A stretch of 60,000 nt of DNA from Antedon mediterranea (taxonomy: Eukaryota; Echinodermata; Crinoidea; Comatulida; Antedonidae), in contig NC_092675.1 of the NCBI RefSeq assembly GCF_964355755.1, positions 3,012,312 to 3,072,311 of the forward strand, read 5' to 3'. The first letter of the stretch is position 1, and each line of letters starts with the position of its first letter. The notes beneath the pieces were generated by a model. The model did no database searches and was not told the origin of the DNA. It saw nothing but the letters and a program-made list of their open reading frames with translations. The position numbers and the translations under genes were made by a program. Below, in pieces: positions 52,101-56,565 of this stretch.

Positions 52101-54977
52101 CTGACTTAATGCTTAATAGGGGGGGGGGGGGGGGGGTAGAAACAGAAACCCTGGCACTACTGTAGGTCAGGATTGAATCATTGGATTAAACCATGCTAAT
52201 CTACTACAGCTCGACTTCAGTAATGAAACAACTTAAGGACTCAAAAGTCTCCCCTTAAATGGGGTATCCCCTATTGCCCTTGTTCATTTCATTAGAAAGT
52301 AAATAGGGATGTCATTAAATAGGGATGTCATTGAATAGGGGCGTCATTGAATAGGGGGCGTCATTGAATAGGGGGTGTCATTGAATAGGGGGTGTCATTG
52401 AATAGGGGTGTCATTGAATAGGGGGGTCATTGAATAGGGGGTGTCATTGAATAGGGGTGTCATTGAATAGGGGTGTCATTGAATAGGGGGTGTCATTGAA
52501 TAGGGGTGTCATTGAATAGGGGTGTCATTGAATAGGGGCGTCATTGAATAGGGGTGTCATTGAATAGGGGGTATCATTGAATAGGGGGTGTCATTGAATA
52601 GGGGGTGTCATTGAATAGGGGGTGTCATTGAATAGGGGTGTCATTGAATAGGTTTTTTTATTGTATTGTTTACCATTGATAGAAATTAATAAATTTTGAC
52701 ATGGGTGTCCTTGCATAGAGGTGTCATTGAATAGGGGTGTCATTGAATAGCAATATGATTGAATAGGGGTATCCCAAAGGAAGGGTTCCACTGCAGTTCT
52801 CTACTTGTAGCTGCATGTACAGTACTACGCATCAGATATTAATTATTTCTACTGAATATGACTGTCATCTACAATAATCATAATATTTCTAGCAATGACT
52901 CTACAGTAGTCATTATGGAATATTCCCACTGGGCACTGACTATGTGTTACATAGGTATTTGTTCCACTAGGGTTCTGTAATAATATTAAGCGCCTAGATC
53001 GTAATATTATCATTTTGACATATTATAAGCAATCTAAAGATTATGTTATGTTAATGGTCATTTTGTGTTATTATCCAGTCTATAGTCTCCCTAAAAGTAT
53101 AAAAGATAAGATTTAAAAATAACTAATACAGTATTGCATTATTAAAAGGTTTTATAAAACATATTTATTATAACATGGATGAATCATTAGGGAGTTTTCG
53201 CAATCTTACGAATACGATAACAAAAACGGATACGTCACGCACACGTATTCGTTTTTCATAAGCCAGTAAAAATCTGTTTCGCATGGCAACGAAATATTGA
53301 GGGCGCCGTCCAAAATATGACTGCGGTAAATTTGAGCGAAGCGCAGCAGATACGTGTTGCTTGGTGCTTGTCTGCCTAGGCCTAGCGTAACATCACAGCG
53401 AGTGAGGACTTTAAAAACTACTATTTATCAAAATTGACCTGGCATTTTAGTAAATTACTTTCAATAAAAGTATAAATATTACAGTATAATAATCATAAAT
53501 CGTTCCTGATTCAAATGCAAAATGTGCAAAATAGATCAAAAACTATACTCGTTTTGTAGTTACAAATATGACTGGTGATATTCATCAACACGAATACGCT
53601 TTACGAATATGAAATGGGGATCAGCTCAAAAGTTTCACAAATGTGTGACGTATCCGTTTTCGTTATCGTATTCGTAAGGTTGCGAAAACTCCCTATTAAT
53701 TCAGTATTCACAAGAAATAAGGGCTTGGTAACATTATTAATTCATCAAATATTAAGAGGTTAAGTAATTAACATCAATCAAATGTTTTAATCAATACAAC
53801 AAATAAAGTGAAATGCTGTATTATAAATTTTGTTGTGTCAAAAATGATATTTTTATTTACATAAGAATCATCAATCAATATTTTAGTAATTTCAAGTAAT
53901 TAGAGGCTGATCATTTTATTCATGTTAAATAAATATTAAGAGGTTACTAGTAATAATAATACGAAAAAGCTTTGATCAATACGGAATTTATGTACCAGAT
54001 GTTATCTTACAATTAAAATGTTTAACAATGACGTTATATATTTTTACAGTTATTTCATATTATCATATCACAAATCAATATTTTAACATTCACATCAAAT
54101 TTCAATAAATTTAATAACCATACTCAGGCAAGTTTTATTTGGCCTTAAGGATGCAAAACAAACAGGGAAAATGTCATGAACATATTGATCGAATCGAAAA
54201 CAGATTTAAAAAGGACATGTTGCTTTAAAACAAGCTAAAAAATTAAACAGAAAACTTCTATCTTCTGAACATTATTAATATTCATCTTCCACCCAAAGGG
54301 TTAGATGGTGTTTCACTAAAAGTACAATAACGCTCTAACAGCATGCTCTAATGGCTGCAGCTCATCTATAATAATACTGTGAGTGACTAATGGATTATAT
54401 TTCTTGAATGTGTCATCAACAAGACACCTCAAGTGGATTCCTTATGGTGGCAAATTGGCCTGCACAGAGAGAAGATTGAGTTCTGCTTAAAACTTACAAT
54501 TACTACAGATGCACTGTCAGATTTGAATTGCAATTACAGTTATATTAACTCTCAATAAACAATTACTGTACCACTGTAGAGAAATTGTAGTAACAAATAA
54601 ATATTAATATATAATAATATAATTCATAATTGAATTGGCACCAAATTGAAGTATTTAACATATTAATACTAAACATGTCTGTAGTGTAATTATACTAATA
54701 ATAATCTTGCTGTTTTGTGCCAGCCCGAGAAGATGAAAGTTGTTTTGTGTGTAAAAATTATTGTATAACGTGCAATCAAATATAAATCCATTATTCATAT
54801 TAAACAATTACACTGTTAAACTATTTTACCTCCATCTTTAACTTGGATACTTCACATGTCAACTCTTCACATTGCTGCCGAAGATTTAACTTGGCTGTCT
54901 TCTCACTGTCAAGTATTTGTAAAAGGTGCAAATACTTTTGTTCAAGTTCTTCCTTTTGAGATAAAATCATGTTGAAG
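9613..54977 (-). CDS. RASGRF: RASGRF-family Ras/Rho guanine nucleotide exchange factor, 24 coding exons, 5' incomplete
   Basis: Ras-GRF proteins sit at membranes, bind calmodulin through an IQ motif, and load GTP on Ras (CDC25 domain) and Rac (DH domain). The joined exons give 1148 residues plus stop. Approximate residues in the visible part: coiled coil 10-75, IQ 83-103 ([14 protein letters not shown]), DH 110-295 with CR3 helix [22 protein letters not shown]2 325-470, first REM part 504-590 ([20 protein letters not shown]), Ser/Pro-rich linker 590-800, second REM part 803-890, CDC25 890-1145 with helical hairpin [20 protein letters not shown]. Vertebrate Ras-GRF1/2 are about 1240-1270 residues, so only the N-terminal PH1 region (roughly 110-120 residues) is missing. 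All introns are GT-AG and all phases match. An invertebrate has one gene basal to the vertebrate GRF1/GRF2 pair, so I do not assign a number. Identity was judged by eye from remembered family sequence. Confidence 0.96.
10074..10142 (-). CDS. RASGRF: RASGRF exon w: CDC25 domain
   Basis: 69 bp: [23 protein letters not shown]. Vertebrate ISHIIREIRQFQQTAYKIEH. Acceptor TTGATATACAG, donor AAG|GTAAAA. Confidence 0.96.
10173..10323. mobile_element. TIR element family A, copy 1
   Basis: Ends CTCTGTCTACACC... and ...GTGTAGACAGAGCTTAAG are inverted. The inside has GATGTGCCCAAATATGGTAG and GACATCATC. About 150 bp, no reading frame. It lies in a RASGRF intron. Confidence 0.85.
10531..10648 (-). CDS. RASGRF: RASGRF exon v: CDC25 domain, PCVPYLGxYLTDLxFIEDG signature
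   Basis: 118 bp: [39 protein letters not shown]. It holds the RasGEF family signature (P-C-V-P-[YF]-L-G-x-Y-L-x-D-[LI]). Acceptor TGATTTTAG, donor ATG|GTAGGT. Confidence 0.97.
10785..10864 (-). CDS. RASGRF: RASGRF exon u: CDC25 domain
   Basis: 80 bp: [20 protein letters not shown] then MREALHR, matching ALIDKLQKLVSSEGRFKNLR. Acceptor CCTTTTTTCAG, donor ACAG|GTTAGT. Confidence 0.96.
11138..11482. mobile_element. TIR element family A, copy 2, interrupted
   Basis: Left arm 11138-11212 and right arm from about 11400 to 11482 match the other copies. About 185 bp of unrelated sequence separates them. The outer ends are GCCCTGTCTACACTATC and GATAGTGTAGACAGAGCTTAA. Confidence 0.8.
11539..11736 (-). 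CDS. RASGRF: RASGRF exon t: CDC25 catalytic core with helical hairpin
   Basis: 198 bp, 66 codons in phase 0: [66 protein letters not shown]. This covers structurally conserved regions 2-3 and the hairpin that opens the Ras nucleotide site. Acceptor TTTGTTTCAG, donor CAG|GTAGTT. Confidence 0.97.
12165..12249 (-). CDS. RASGRF: RASGRF exon s: CDC25 domain
   Basis: 85 bp: [20 protein letters not shown] then AVIRQFNE. Vertebrate [20 protein letters not shown] aligns. The intron before it is short (103 bp, 12250-12352). Acceptor TTTTTTTAAG, donor GAG|GTAAAA. Confidence 0.95.
12353..12511 (-). CDS. RASGRF: RASGRF exon r: start of CDC25 RasGEF domain
   Basis: 159 bp with [20 protein letters not shown] and [20 protein letters not shown] ending [15 protein letters not shown] is the first conserved CDC25 helix (AEQITLLDHV in vertebrates). 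Acceptor ATACTTTAG, donor ATTG|GTGAGT. Confidence 0.96.
12736..12848. mobile_element. TIR element family A, copy 3, short
   Basis: GCTCTGTCTACATTATC at the left and GATAGTGTGGACAGAGCTTAA at the right, about 110 bp. The middle is a diverged, shortened version. Confidence 0.8.
12861..12973 (-). CDS. RASGRF: RASGRF exon q: REM C-terminal helices
   Basis: 113 bp: [38 protein letters not shown]. Vertebrate counterpart [20 protein letters not shown] with LLPQERKATANILR. Acceptor TCTTTAG, donor TGAG|GTACAG. Confidence 0.95.
13058..13425. mobile_element. 368-bp TIR element with CRE in its end
   Basis: The left end TTCTGCAGCATGACGTCAC and the right end (read in reverse) TTCTGCAGTGCTGACATCAC start an inverted pair of about 65 bp that also includes TGGCGCT/GTGGCACT and CTAGCGCAA...AATGCGTT. 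The AT-rich centre has no frame. The family is not recognised. Confidence 0.85.
13978..14334. mobile_element. TTAA-flanked MITE (AGATGTATTGTCC ends)
   Basis: TTAA sits at both edges (13978-13981 and 14331-14334). The TIR is AGATGTATTGTCC at the left and GGACAATACATCT at the right. TTAA target duplications are typical of piggyBac and Kolobok elements. The inside has CATTGGCTGGCAGCCAATTT (itself palindromic) and GGTCAAAGTGAATAA. Partial relatives lie near 18640-18797, 30192-30393, 39090-39250 and 48725-48860. Confidence 0.85.
14372..14475 (-). CDS. RASGRF: RASGRF exon p: second part of REM
   Basis: 104 bp: [20 protein letters not shown] then [14 protein letters not shown], matching vertebrate RAATNRVLNVLRHWVSKH. 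This is the helix bracing the CDC25 domain. Acceptor TACCTCTCCAG, donor CCCAG|GTTTGC (weaker donor). Confidence 0.95.
14516..14655. mobile_element. TIR element family A, copy 4, one end lost
   Basis: The left end AGCTCTGTCTACACTAT is followed by four variants of the ATATTTGGGCATATCACCA unit and CACATCACACTTTTTTGTCA. The right inverted end is missing. Confidence 0.75.
15115..15330 (-). CDS. RASGRF: RASGRF exon o: linker end with conserved AFAxATAG block
   Basis: 216 bp from [20 protein letters not shown] to [25 protein letters not shown] matches the vertebrate linker island SAFAIATAG, the only part of the linker I recognise as shared. The serine run [15 protein letters not shown] is basophilic-kinase-like. 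Acceptor TCATTAACAG, donor GGAA|GTAAGT. Confidence 0.9.
15492..15793. mobile_element. PIF/Harbinger-like MITE with TTA target duplication
   Basis: TTA flanks both sides (15489-15491, 15794-15796). The inverted ends are GACCCTATCTACACTTACG and its partner CATAAGTGTAAATGGGGGTC. About 302 bp with no frame, inside a RASGRF intron. The superfamily is inferred only from the 3-bp TTA duplication. Confidence 0.75.
15960..16181 (-). CDS. RASGRF: RASGRF exon n: linker, Ser/Pro-rich
   Basis: 222 bp: [75 protein letters not shown]. The acceptor is chosen at TTTATTTGCTACAG because it is the only nearby one that keeps phase. Acceptor TTTTCAG 34 nt upstream would introduce TGA after 12 codons. Donor TCAG|GTGAGT. 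Confidence 0.88.
17769..17971 (-). CDS. RASGRF: RASGRF exon m: linker
   Basis: 203 bp: [20 protein letters not shown], then repeated SP/TP dipeptides ([13 protein letters not shown]) and [10 protein letters not shown]. Low complexity and proline-directed sites fit the phosphorylated linker inside the REM of Ras-GRF. Acceptor GGTTTTTAG, donor AAAT|GTAAGT. Confidence 0.88.
18990..19400 (-). mobile_element. 3' end of a non-LTR retrotransposon (reverse transcriptase C-terminus)
   Basis: A minus-strand frame at 19380-19156 reads [20 protein letters not shown] then [16 protein letters not shown]. This is the usual C-terminus of CR1/L2-like reverse transcriptases (NLVVPR...GKRSFSYRGAKLWNSLP). An A-rich AAATA tail follows on that strand near 18990. 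It is 5'-truncated, with no reverse transcriptase core. Confidence 0.8.
19996..20247 (-). CDS. RASGRF: RASGRF exon l: first part of REM (RasGEF-N)
   Basis: 252 bp. It starts [20 protein letters not shown] and includes [20 protein letters not shown] and [17 protein letters not shown], almost identical to vertebrates over [11 protein letters not shown] and [16 protein letters not shown]. It ends [10 protein letters not shown] with a split codon. Acceptor ATGAAATAG, donor TCAA|GTAAGT. Confidence 0.97.
20822..20954. mobile_element. TIR element family B (TGGTTCCCACTAG ends), diverged copy
   Basis: Left end AGCTTGGTTCCCACTAGCAT and right end GTTGCATCCTAGTGG. Related to the complete copy at 23928-24104. 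Confidence 0.65.
21156..21203 (-). CDS. RASGRF: RASGRF exon k: 48-nt exon between PH2 and REM
   Basis: 48 bp encoding [17 protein letters not shown] with both end codons split. It replaces the variable vertebrate stretch RTREGTREAEMSR just before the conserved RSD of the REM region. The acceptor reads CAGTAG; using the upstream CAG (start 21206) would give N-R-P instead of K-P and keep frame. Donor TTAG|GTATTG. Phases fit both neighbours and the exon length is a multiple of three, so skipping would also keep frame. Confidence 0.82.
21560..21820 (+). mobile_element. Probable LINE 3' tail
   Basis: AT-rich sequence ending GCAATAAAGTTCTATTCGTATTCGTA, the layout of a CR1/L2-like 3' end with a short terminal repeat (TTCGTA). 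No coding part is seen. It abuts the 44-bp array. Confidence 0.4.
21824..23685 (+). repeat. 44-bp tandem array, about 42 copies
   Basis: The unit contains TTGTATAATACCTCTATGGG and ATTGTGTTAGAGTTCACTAT. Consecutive CCTCTA marks are 44 bp apart. Variants are GAGTT/GACTT, TGTAT/TGCAT, GGGAT/AGGAT and a CTGTA insertion at both ends and twice inside. Copies are very similar, so the array is young or homogenised. It lies in the RASGRF intron between exons j and k. Confidence 0.97.
23928..24104. mobile_element. TIR element family B, complete, near-palindromic
   Basis: GTGGTTCCCACTAGCGACGC at the left pairs with TCTAGTGGGAACTAAGC at the right. The inside has inverted GACGCAACGCAAGGACGTAA / TTACGTC...GCGTTACG and CAATCACAAGCGA / TCGCTTGTGATTG. 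The whole could fold into one long hairpin. Confidence 0.85.
24178..24266 (-). CDS. RASGRF: RASGRF exon j: end of PH2
   Basis: 89 bp with [20 protein letters not shown] and ILLPQCIK. Vertebrate counterpart CIDNIRCNGLM...TVPQMIK. Acceptor TTTTTTCCCCCCAG, donor ATCAA|GTAAGT. Confidence 0.94.
24305..24428. mobile_element. TIR element family A, copy 5, left end lost
   Basis: GCCCAAATATGGTAGTGATA and GTTTGATAGTGTAGACAAAGC match the family. The left outer repeat is absent. It contains a full TGACGTCA at 24351-24358 where other copies have TGACATCA. Confidence 0.8.
24649..24785 (-). CDS. RASGRF: RASGRF exon i: PH2 with C-terminal helix start
   Basis: 137 bp with [20 protein letters not shown] and [17 protein letters not shown]. 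The tryptophan in AAWTSDISQ is the invariant Trp of the PH C-terminal helix. The acceptor is a CAGGAG tandem: start 24785 adds one Gly relative to start 24782, and both keep frame. Donor CAG|GTAATT. Confidence 0.95.
25831..26337. mobile_element. 507-bp TIR element family C, copy 1 (TA target duplication)
   Basis: TA flanks both ends (25829-25830, 26338-26339). Inverted ends of about 45 bp include CGAATACGATAACGAAAACG and GGATACGTCA. The inside has TGCCTAGGCCTAGCGTAACA. A TA duplication suggests a Tc1/mariner-type non-autonomous element. The second copy is at 53190-53693. Confidence 0.9.
27005..27071 (-). CDS. RASGRF: RASGRF exon h: PH2
   Basis: 67 bp, 22 codons plus one base: [20 protein letters not shown] then DEG. 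It corresponds to the PH2 strand GVISLIDCTLLEEPE of vertebrate Ras-GRF. Acceptor TTCTTCTAG, donor GAAG|GTAACG. Confidence 0.9.
27518..27786 (+). repeat. 15-bp tandem array, about 18 copies
   Basis: Unit TCCTCTCGGATAGTA. Two copies have TCCTCCCGG. The period of 15 keeps all three frames. On the RASGRF sense strand one frame reads (REDTI)n and joins exon g in frame. It lies in the PH2 intron. Confidence 0.97.
27909..28075 (-). CDS. RASGRF: RASGRF exon g: first strands of PH2
   Basis: 167 bp. It encodes [20 protein letters not shown] through [20 protein letters not shown] and KLHLYR. The vertebrate counterpart is [35 protein letters not shown]. The donor AGG|GTAAGT is near-consensus. The frame stays open past the donor into a 15-bp repeat (see findings). 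Confidence 0.96.
29061..29178 (-). CDS. RASGRF: RASGRF exon f: DH-PH2 connector
   Basis: 118 bp. It starts [20 protein letters not shown] and ends [12 protein letters not shown] (last codon split). [10 protein letters not shown](S/N)[11 protein letters not shown] is a family signature joining the DH domain to the second PH domain. Acceptor ATATTCAG, donor CACG|GTAGGA. Confidence 0.97.
29550..29765 (+). repeat. Interspersed repeat-like sequence
   Basis: GGTTTATATAGCGCCTAATG, AACCTCTAAGCGCTGAACAT and GAGGGTGACCCAGCCAGCGG stand out from the AT-rich intron and resemble SINE/LINE tail sequence. No second copy was seen here and the family is not recognised. Confidence 0.35.
29806..29875. mobile_element. 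Short inverted-repeat remnant (CGGTGTATAAGTCGCAC)
   Basis: TTCGGTGTATAAGTCGCAC and GTGCGTCTTATACACCGAA are inverted around about 35 bp. It could be a tiny MITE or an end-to-end deletion product of a DNA transposon. Confidence 0.6.
30189..30395. mobile_element. TTAA-type MITE, left half only
   Basis: TTAAAGATGTATTGTTCCCC at the edge, then TTGACCAAAAATTAGATC and the GGCTGCCAGCCAATG palindrome. This matches the inverted right half of the 13978-14334 element. The opposite end is absent. Confidence 0.75.
31064..31368 (-). CDS. RASGRF: RASGRF exon e: DH domain core, CR2-CR3
   Basis: 305 bp, the largest coding exon here. It runs from [20 protein letters not shown] to [10 protein letters not shown] and holds the CR3 helix of the RhoGEF domain ([20 protein letters not shown]), which contacts Rho-family GTPases. 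Acceptor TTTGATTTTAG, donor AAGG|GTACGT. Confidence 0.97.
31560..31727. mobile_element. TIR element family A, copy 6, complete
   Basis: AGCTCTGTCTACACTATCAA at the left, GTGATAGTGTAGACAGAGCT at the right, with GACATCATCATGTTCATATG inside. About 165 bp. Confidence 0.88.
31728..33127. other. RASGRF intron d/e, part without gene
   Basis: AT-rich, with a SINE tail-like block at 32190-32240. Otherwise I see nothing. The 66-residue minus-strand frame at 32599-32799 has no recognisable content. Confidence 0.5.
33128..33185 (+). mobile_element. SINE head fragment
   Basis: AATGGCCGAGTGGTTAAGAC, the A-box part of the tRNA-headed SINE, followed by diverged sequence. A SINE tail block resembling 46083-46138 (CTCTGGGAGA...CTGAAGAGGTTACCCAGTA) occurs separately at 32190-32240. 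Confidence 0.6.
33560..33836 (-). mobile_element. Diverged SINE copy with flanking dispersed repeat
   Basis: Read on the minus strand: GATGGTAGAACAAGTCTTTA, GGTCCAATTTACACTGGCTC and a TGTGTACTAAAAGAAGCC block align with the SINE body. The part at 33735-33836 matches window positions 1-105 in inverted orientation (TCTTGGATTATGTAGTTTCA shared). Confidence 0.55.
35927..36552. mobile_element. TTAA-flanked TIR element (AGMCCCCTTCCCT ends)
   Basis: TTAA at 35923-35926 and 36553-36556. Left TIR AGACACCTTCCCTGC, right (reversed) AGCCCCCTTCCCTAC. About 626 bp. The inside includes GGCCTAGCCTAGCTAGGC and AATGCATTTTGGGA. No frame was seen. Confidence 0.75.
36925..36985 (+). repeat. Short tandem repeat AAAGGTCATGTCATAAT
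   Basis: Four GGTCAT-containing units between 36925 and 36985, with AAAGGTCATGTCATAATA as the repeated core. Confidence 0.85.
37616..37968 (-). mobile_element. tRNA-headed SINE, full-length, tail type 2
   Basis: On the minus strand it starts GCGAGTCAAATGGCCGAGCG and has B-box GGTTCGAGG followed by GACTCGC, which pairs perfectly with the starting GCGAGTC. The body has GGACTATAAACCATAGGTGT and GGGGGTTACCCCGGTGAACT. The tail CTTGGCCACATTGCCTAAAG ends in (ATAAA)n. The A-box resembles class II (Ser/Leu) tRNA. Confidence 0.9.
40111..40385 (-). mobile_element. tRNA-containing insertion between 23-bp direct repeats
   Basis: The word starting GATGAGGAAATCTGTGAG is repeated exactly over 23 bp at 40111-40133 and 40363-40385, like a target duplication. 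The segment between holds a tRNA-like sequence (40142-40213, minus) and 150 bp of unknown DNA. Confidence 0.55.
40142..40213 (-). tRNA. tRNA-like gene, apparent anticodon ATC
   Basis: Acceptor GCACCAG/TTGGGGC (one mismatch, one G-U), D-arm around TCTAATGGTTAGGA, anticodon stem TCTGC/GCAGG with loop ATATCAA, T-arm CTGAG-TTCGAGT-CTCGG, then TTTTT terminator nine bases on. Anticodon ATC (Asp) is not used in animals, which read Asp with GTC. So this is a tRNA pseudogene or a tRNA-derived element, although the fold is intact. Confidence 0.55.
40386..41025 (+). repeat. 97-bp tandem array, six full copies plus a partial
   Basis: CATAGATGGGTACTGTACGT recurs at 40430, 40527, 40624, 40721, 40818 and 40915, and CATAGATGGGTA again at 41012. 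Every unit ends CCTAGTGGGAACCAAGCTTA, the outer end of TIR family B. It lies directly 3' (on the map) of the tRNA-bearing insertion and 38 bp from RASGRF exon d. Confidence 0.95.
41063..41142 (-). CDS. RASGRF: RASGRF exon d: DH domain
   Basis: 80 bp. It encodes [19 protein letters not shown] then DQWPKLLIG, the DH segment that reads SETIMFLHQIFYQGL in vertebrates. Acceptor TTTCTTTTTCAG, donor TTG|GTGAGT. The intron downstream (31369-41062) is the largest seen, 9.7 kb. Confidence 0.96.
43545..44345 (+). repeat. Degenerate tandem array, unit about 75 bp, 9-10 copies
   Basis: Recurrent blocks are GATCACAATATGATCACA, CTCATTAAAAAACCTGTTCC and AGGGTTGCAAGGAGATG. CCTGTT marks are spaced mostly 71-78 bp. 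Copies are well diverged, so it is older than the 44-bp and 97-bp arrays. It ends about 100 bp from RASGRF exon c. Confidence 0.9.
44454..44707 (-). CDS. RASGRF: RASGRF exon c: IQ motif and start of DH domain
   Basis: 254 bp, residues 83-166 plus two bases. It opens with the IQ-type calmodulin-binding helix [14 protein letters not shown] and [16 protein letters not shown], nearly identical to vertebrates. DH helix 1 follows ([20 protein letters not shown]), then [13 protein letters not shown]. Acceptor TTTTACTTTAG, donor AACAG|GTAAAA. Confidence 0.97.
44913..45052 (+). repeat. Dispersed repeat, uninterrupted copy
   Basis: GCTTTTTAAGAAAAGGCTGT, TTAGGCCAAACATAG, CTAGATAGGTAGGATTGG and TTTACTTTGACTTTCTC also occur at 45765-45835 plus 46172-46215, where a SINE splits the second copy. 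Confidence 0.8.
45836..46176 (+). mobile_element. tRNA-headed SINE, full-length, tail type 3 with (TCAA)n
   Basis: Starts GAGTGAGTGGCCGAGCGGTT, with B-box GGTTCGAGG then CTCACTCAC pairing with the start. The body has GGACTATAAACCGTAGGTCC, TTTAAAGAACCTAGTACATC and GGGGGTTACCCCGGTGTATT. The tail GACTGAAGAGGTTACCCAGT ends in seven TCAA units. Confidence 0.92.
47600..47740 (+). mobile_element. Possible retroelement 3' tail
   Basis: CTCGGATCCGTCTTCTAC followed by ATGTCTATTGCCGAAATG and ATTAAAATAAAATAAATAAATAAATAAA. The (AAATA)n end looks like a LINE or SINE tail. No coding part is seen. Confidence 0.35.
48511..48609 (-). CDS. RASGRF: RASGRF exon b: end of coiled coil / pre-IQ
   Basis: 99 bp, phase 0 at both ends, residues 50-82 (starts [11 protein letters not shown], ends EEMKQILK). 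Acceptor TTTTTTGTCAG, donor AAAG|GTAATT. It fills the charged segment before the IQ motif, the least conserved part of the N-terminal half. See the possible alternative 60-nt exon at 48049-48108. Confidence 0.85.
49000..52100. other. RASGRF intron a/b, part without gene
   Basis: AT-rich sequence with frequent TACTGTA/TACAGTA words. No exon-like segment or clear repeat was noticed. Confidence 0.5.
52119..52136 (+). repeat. G18 homopolymer
   Basis: Eighteen consecutive G on the plus strand (C18 on the RASGRF sense strand), about 170 bp from the G-rich 16-17-bp array. Confidence 0.9.
52300..52665 (+). repeat. 16-17-bp G-rich tandem array
   Basis: Unit TGTCATTGAATAGGGG with four to six G and T/C variation. 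About 21 units to 52650, then scattered units to 52770. It lies in the first visible RASGRF intron. Confidence 0.95.
53190..53693. mobile_element. 504-bp TIR element family C, copy 2 (TA target duplication)
   Basis: TA flanks at 53188-53189 and 53694-53695. Ends start GGGAGTTTTCGCAATC and finish TTGCGAAAACTCCC. Most of the body aligns with 25831-26337, including TGACTGCGGTAAATTTGAGC. Confidence 0.9.
54830..54977 (-). CDS. RASGRF: RASGRF exon a (first visible): post-PH1 coiled coil
   Basis: 148 bp, visible residues 1-49. The acceptor follows a run of 15 T on the sense strand, and the donor is GAG|GTAAAA. It contains [19 protein letters not shown], matching the QKYLHLLQ block that follows PH1 in vertebrate Ras-GRF. 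The first base completes a codon from an upstream exon outside the window, and the spacing from PH1 end to QKYL equals the vertebrate spacing. Confidence 0.93.
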
Positions 54978-55012
54978 CTAAAAAAAAAAAAAAAATGTTA
55001 TTTTTAACTTAA

Positions 55013-55153
55013 TTAAGCGTACCATGACTTCTTCAGTGGTCTAATAACATCTACATATCGAGCAGAGGAGTCTGGGTTTCGAAGCAATATTGGGATTACT
55101 TCTTCACATAGACGTTTTTTACCAATTACAGTCTCATTTAGAATCTCTCGCTT
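55013..55153 (-). pseudogene. Unidentified 46-codon reading frame, possible exon or pseudogene fragment
   Basis: On the minus strand, after an AATTAG acceptor-like site, an open frame encodes KREILNETVIGKKRLCEEVI then PILLRNPDSSARYVDVIRPL, KKSWYA and TAA. The composition is less AT-rich than its surroundings and the peptide looks protein-like. I do not recognise it. It ends 35 bp upstream of RASGRF exon a, but it is not the PH1 end that should precede that exon. It may be a fragment of a retrocopy or transposon. Confidence 0.4.
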
Positions 55154-56565
55154 CTAATTTTTTTTAAATATTATTTTGTAGTTATTTATTGCAAATTTGT
55201 TTAAAAAAATATCCGAGTTAAAAAAGAGCTAATTTGCATTGTTGCTTATTTCATTTTGTTTATTCTTATTTTCTTTGTTTATTATTTAATGTCTTAATAC
55301 TCGAGTTAAGAAAAGCCATTACATTGGTTTTTTTTGTTATTACTATATTGGGTCTAGTGACTTTACAAAAAGACCAAACTGAACCAAAAATAAATTAATC
55401 AAAATCTCCCTAATAATGATGAGAGTGTAGTTATAGGAATAATAATCATTGATTTCCATGGAAGATGAAGTCAACAAAAGACAGCATGTCATTTTTCTTA
55501 GAAAATTAAAGAATTATCCATTTTCTAGACGTTAATGACACATTATGATTTTTTAAATTGATAAATGATTGATTCCGTAAAAAAAAATATCTAATATCGA
55601 TATCATCAAACAAATTTTTCAAGAAAAATTAATGGAAAAAACATAAAAAAAATTTGTTTTATAAGACACTCAATCATTTTTTTTTGTTTATTATAACTCG
55701 CCTTAGAAATTATAGTTTTTCAACACACCTTTATAGTTTAAAACGCACCTAAAAAAACTATTGTTTAAAAACAGTAACACACATGAAATTAAATTAATTG
55801 TTTACCATTTCTCACCTAAGAACTGTTTAATATAAACACTAGGAAATTATTGTTTATTACAATCCACATAATTTTATTTATTTTATTTTATTCAGTCAAA
55901 ACCAACAGCGATAAATACCACCACTAACAGGAACACTAAGAAAATGTTATTGTTTATATTATGTTTCAACGTTTTATTCATTAATAGCAATTACATTTCC
56001 CCAGGTTTATCATCATGCGAGCTTGGTGGTGAAGTTGGTCTTTGAAATTCACACCATTATTCTAACTCTTTTTTCTCAAGCTGTAGAATACCATAATTTG
56101 CTTTGTAACTGACTCTGACTATCAAACATTTTGTGAAAAAGTCATGAGAGTTTGAGAAGGCACAGGTGATCTTTTTCCTGTATATTTAGAAAAGATTACC
56201 ACGTCCTTTGGATAGGACGTTAAGCAATCGGTCAAGAACAAAAATACTTGCTGGGTTTTTATTAGGGCATAAAAAATATAGCTATAGATCAGATTGTTAT
56301 TGTGAAAAAAACAGACTCACTATTTTGCGGAGGGGTATAATTCGGGGACATGGCAATAGTAATGGCATGGTAATAAATTAGACCGGCGATTCTAATCAGA
56401 TGCTGTGAATTGAAAGGTGCCAGTAATGAAGATTACTTAATCATATTAATCAGGATAGGCGCTACACTGTATAGTGCTAACAGACATAATAGCATGGCAG
56501 TTGGCCATTATTCACCTATAACCTCCAGACGTACTATAGTTAATAGCACTGGTCATTTCCTCATA

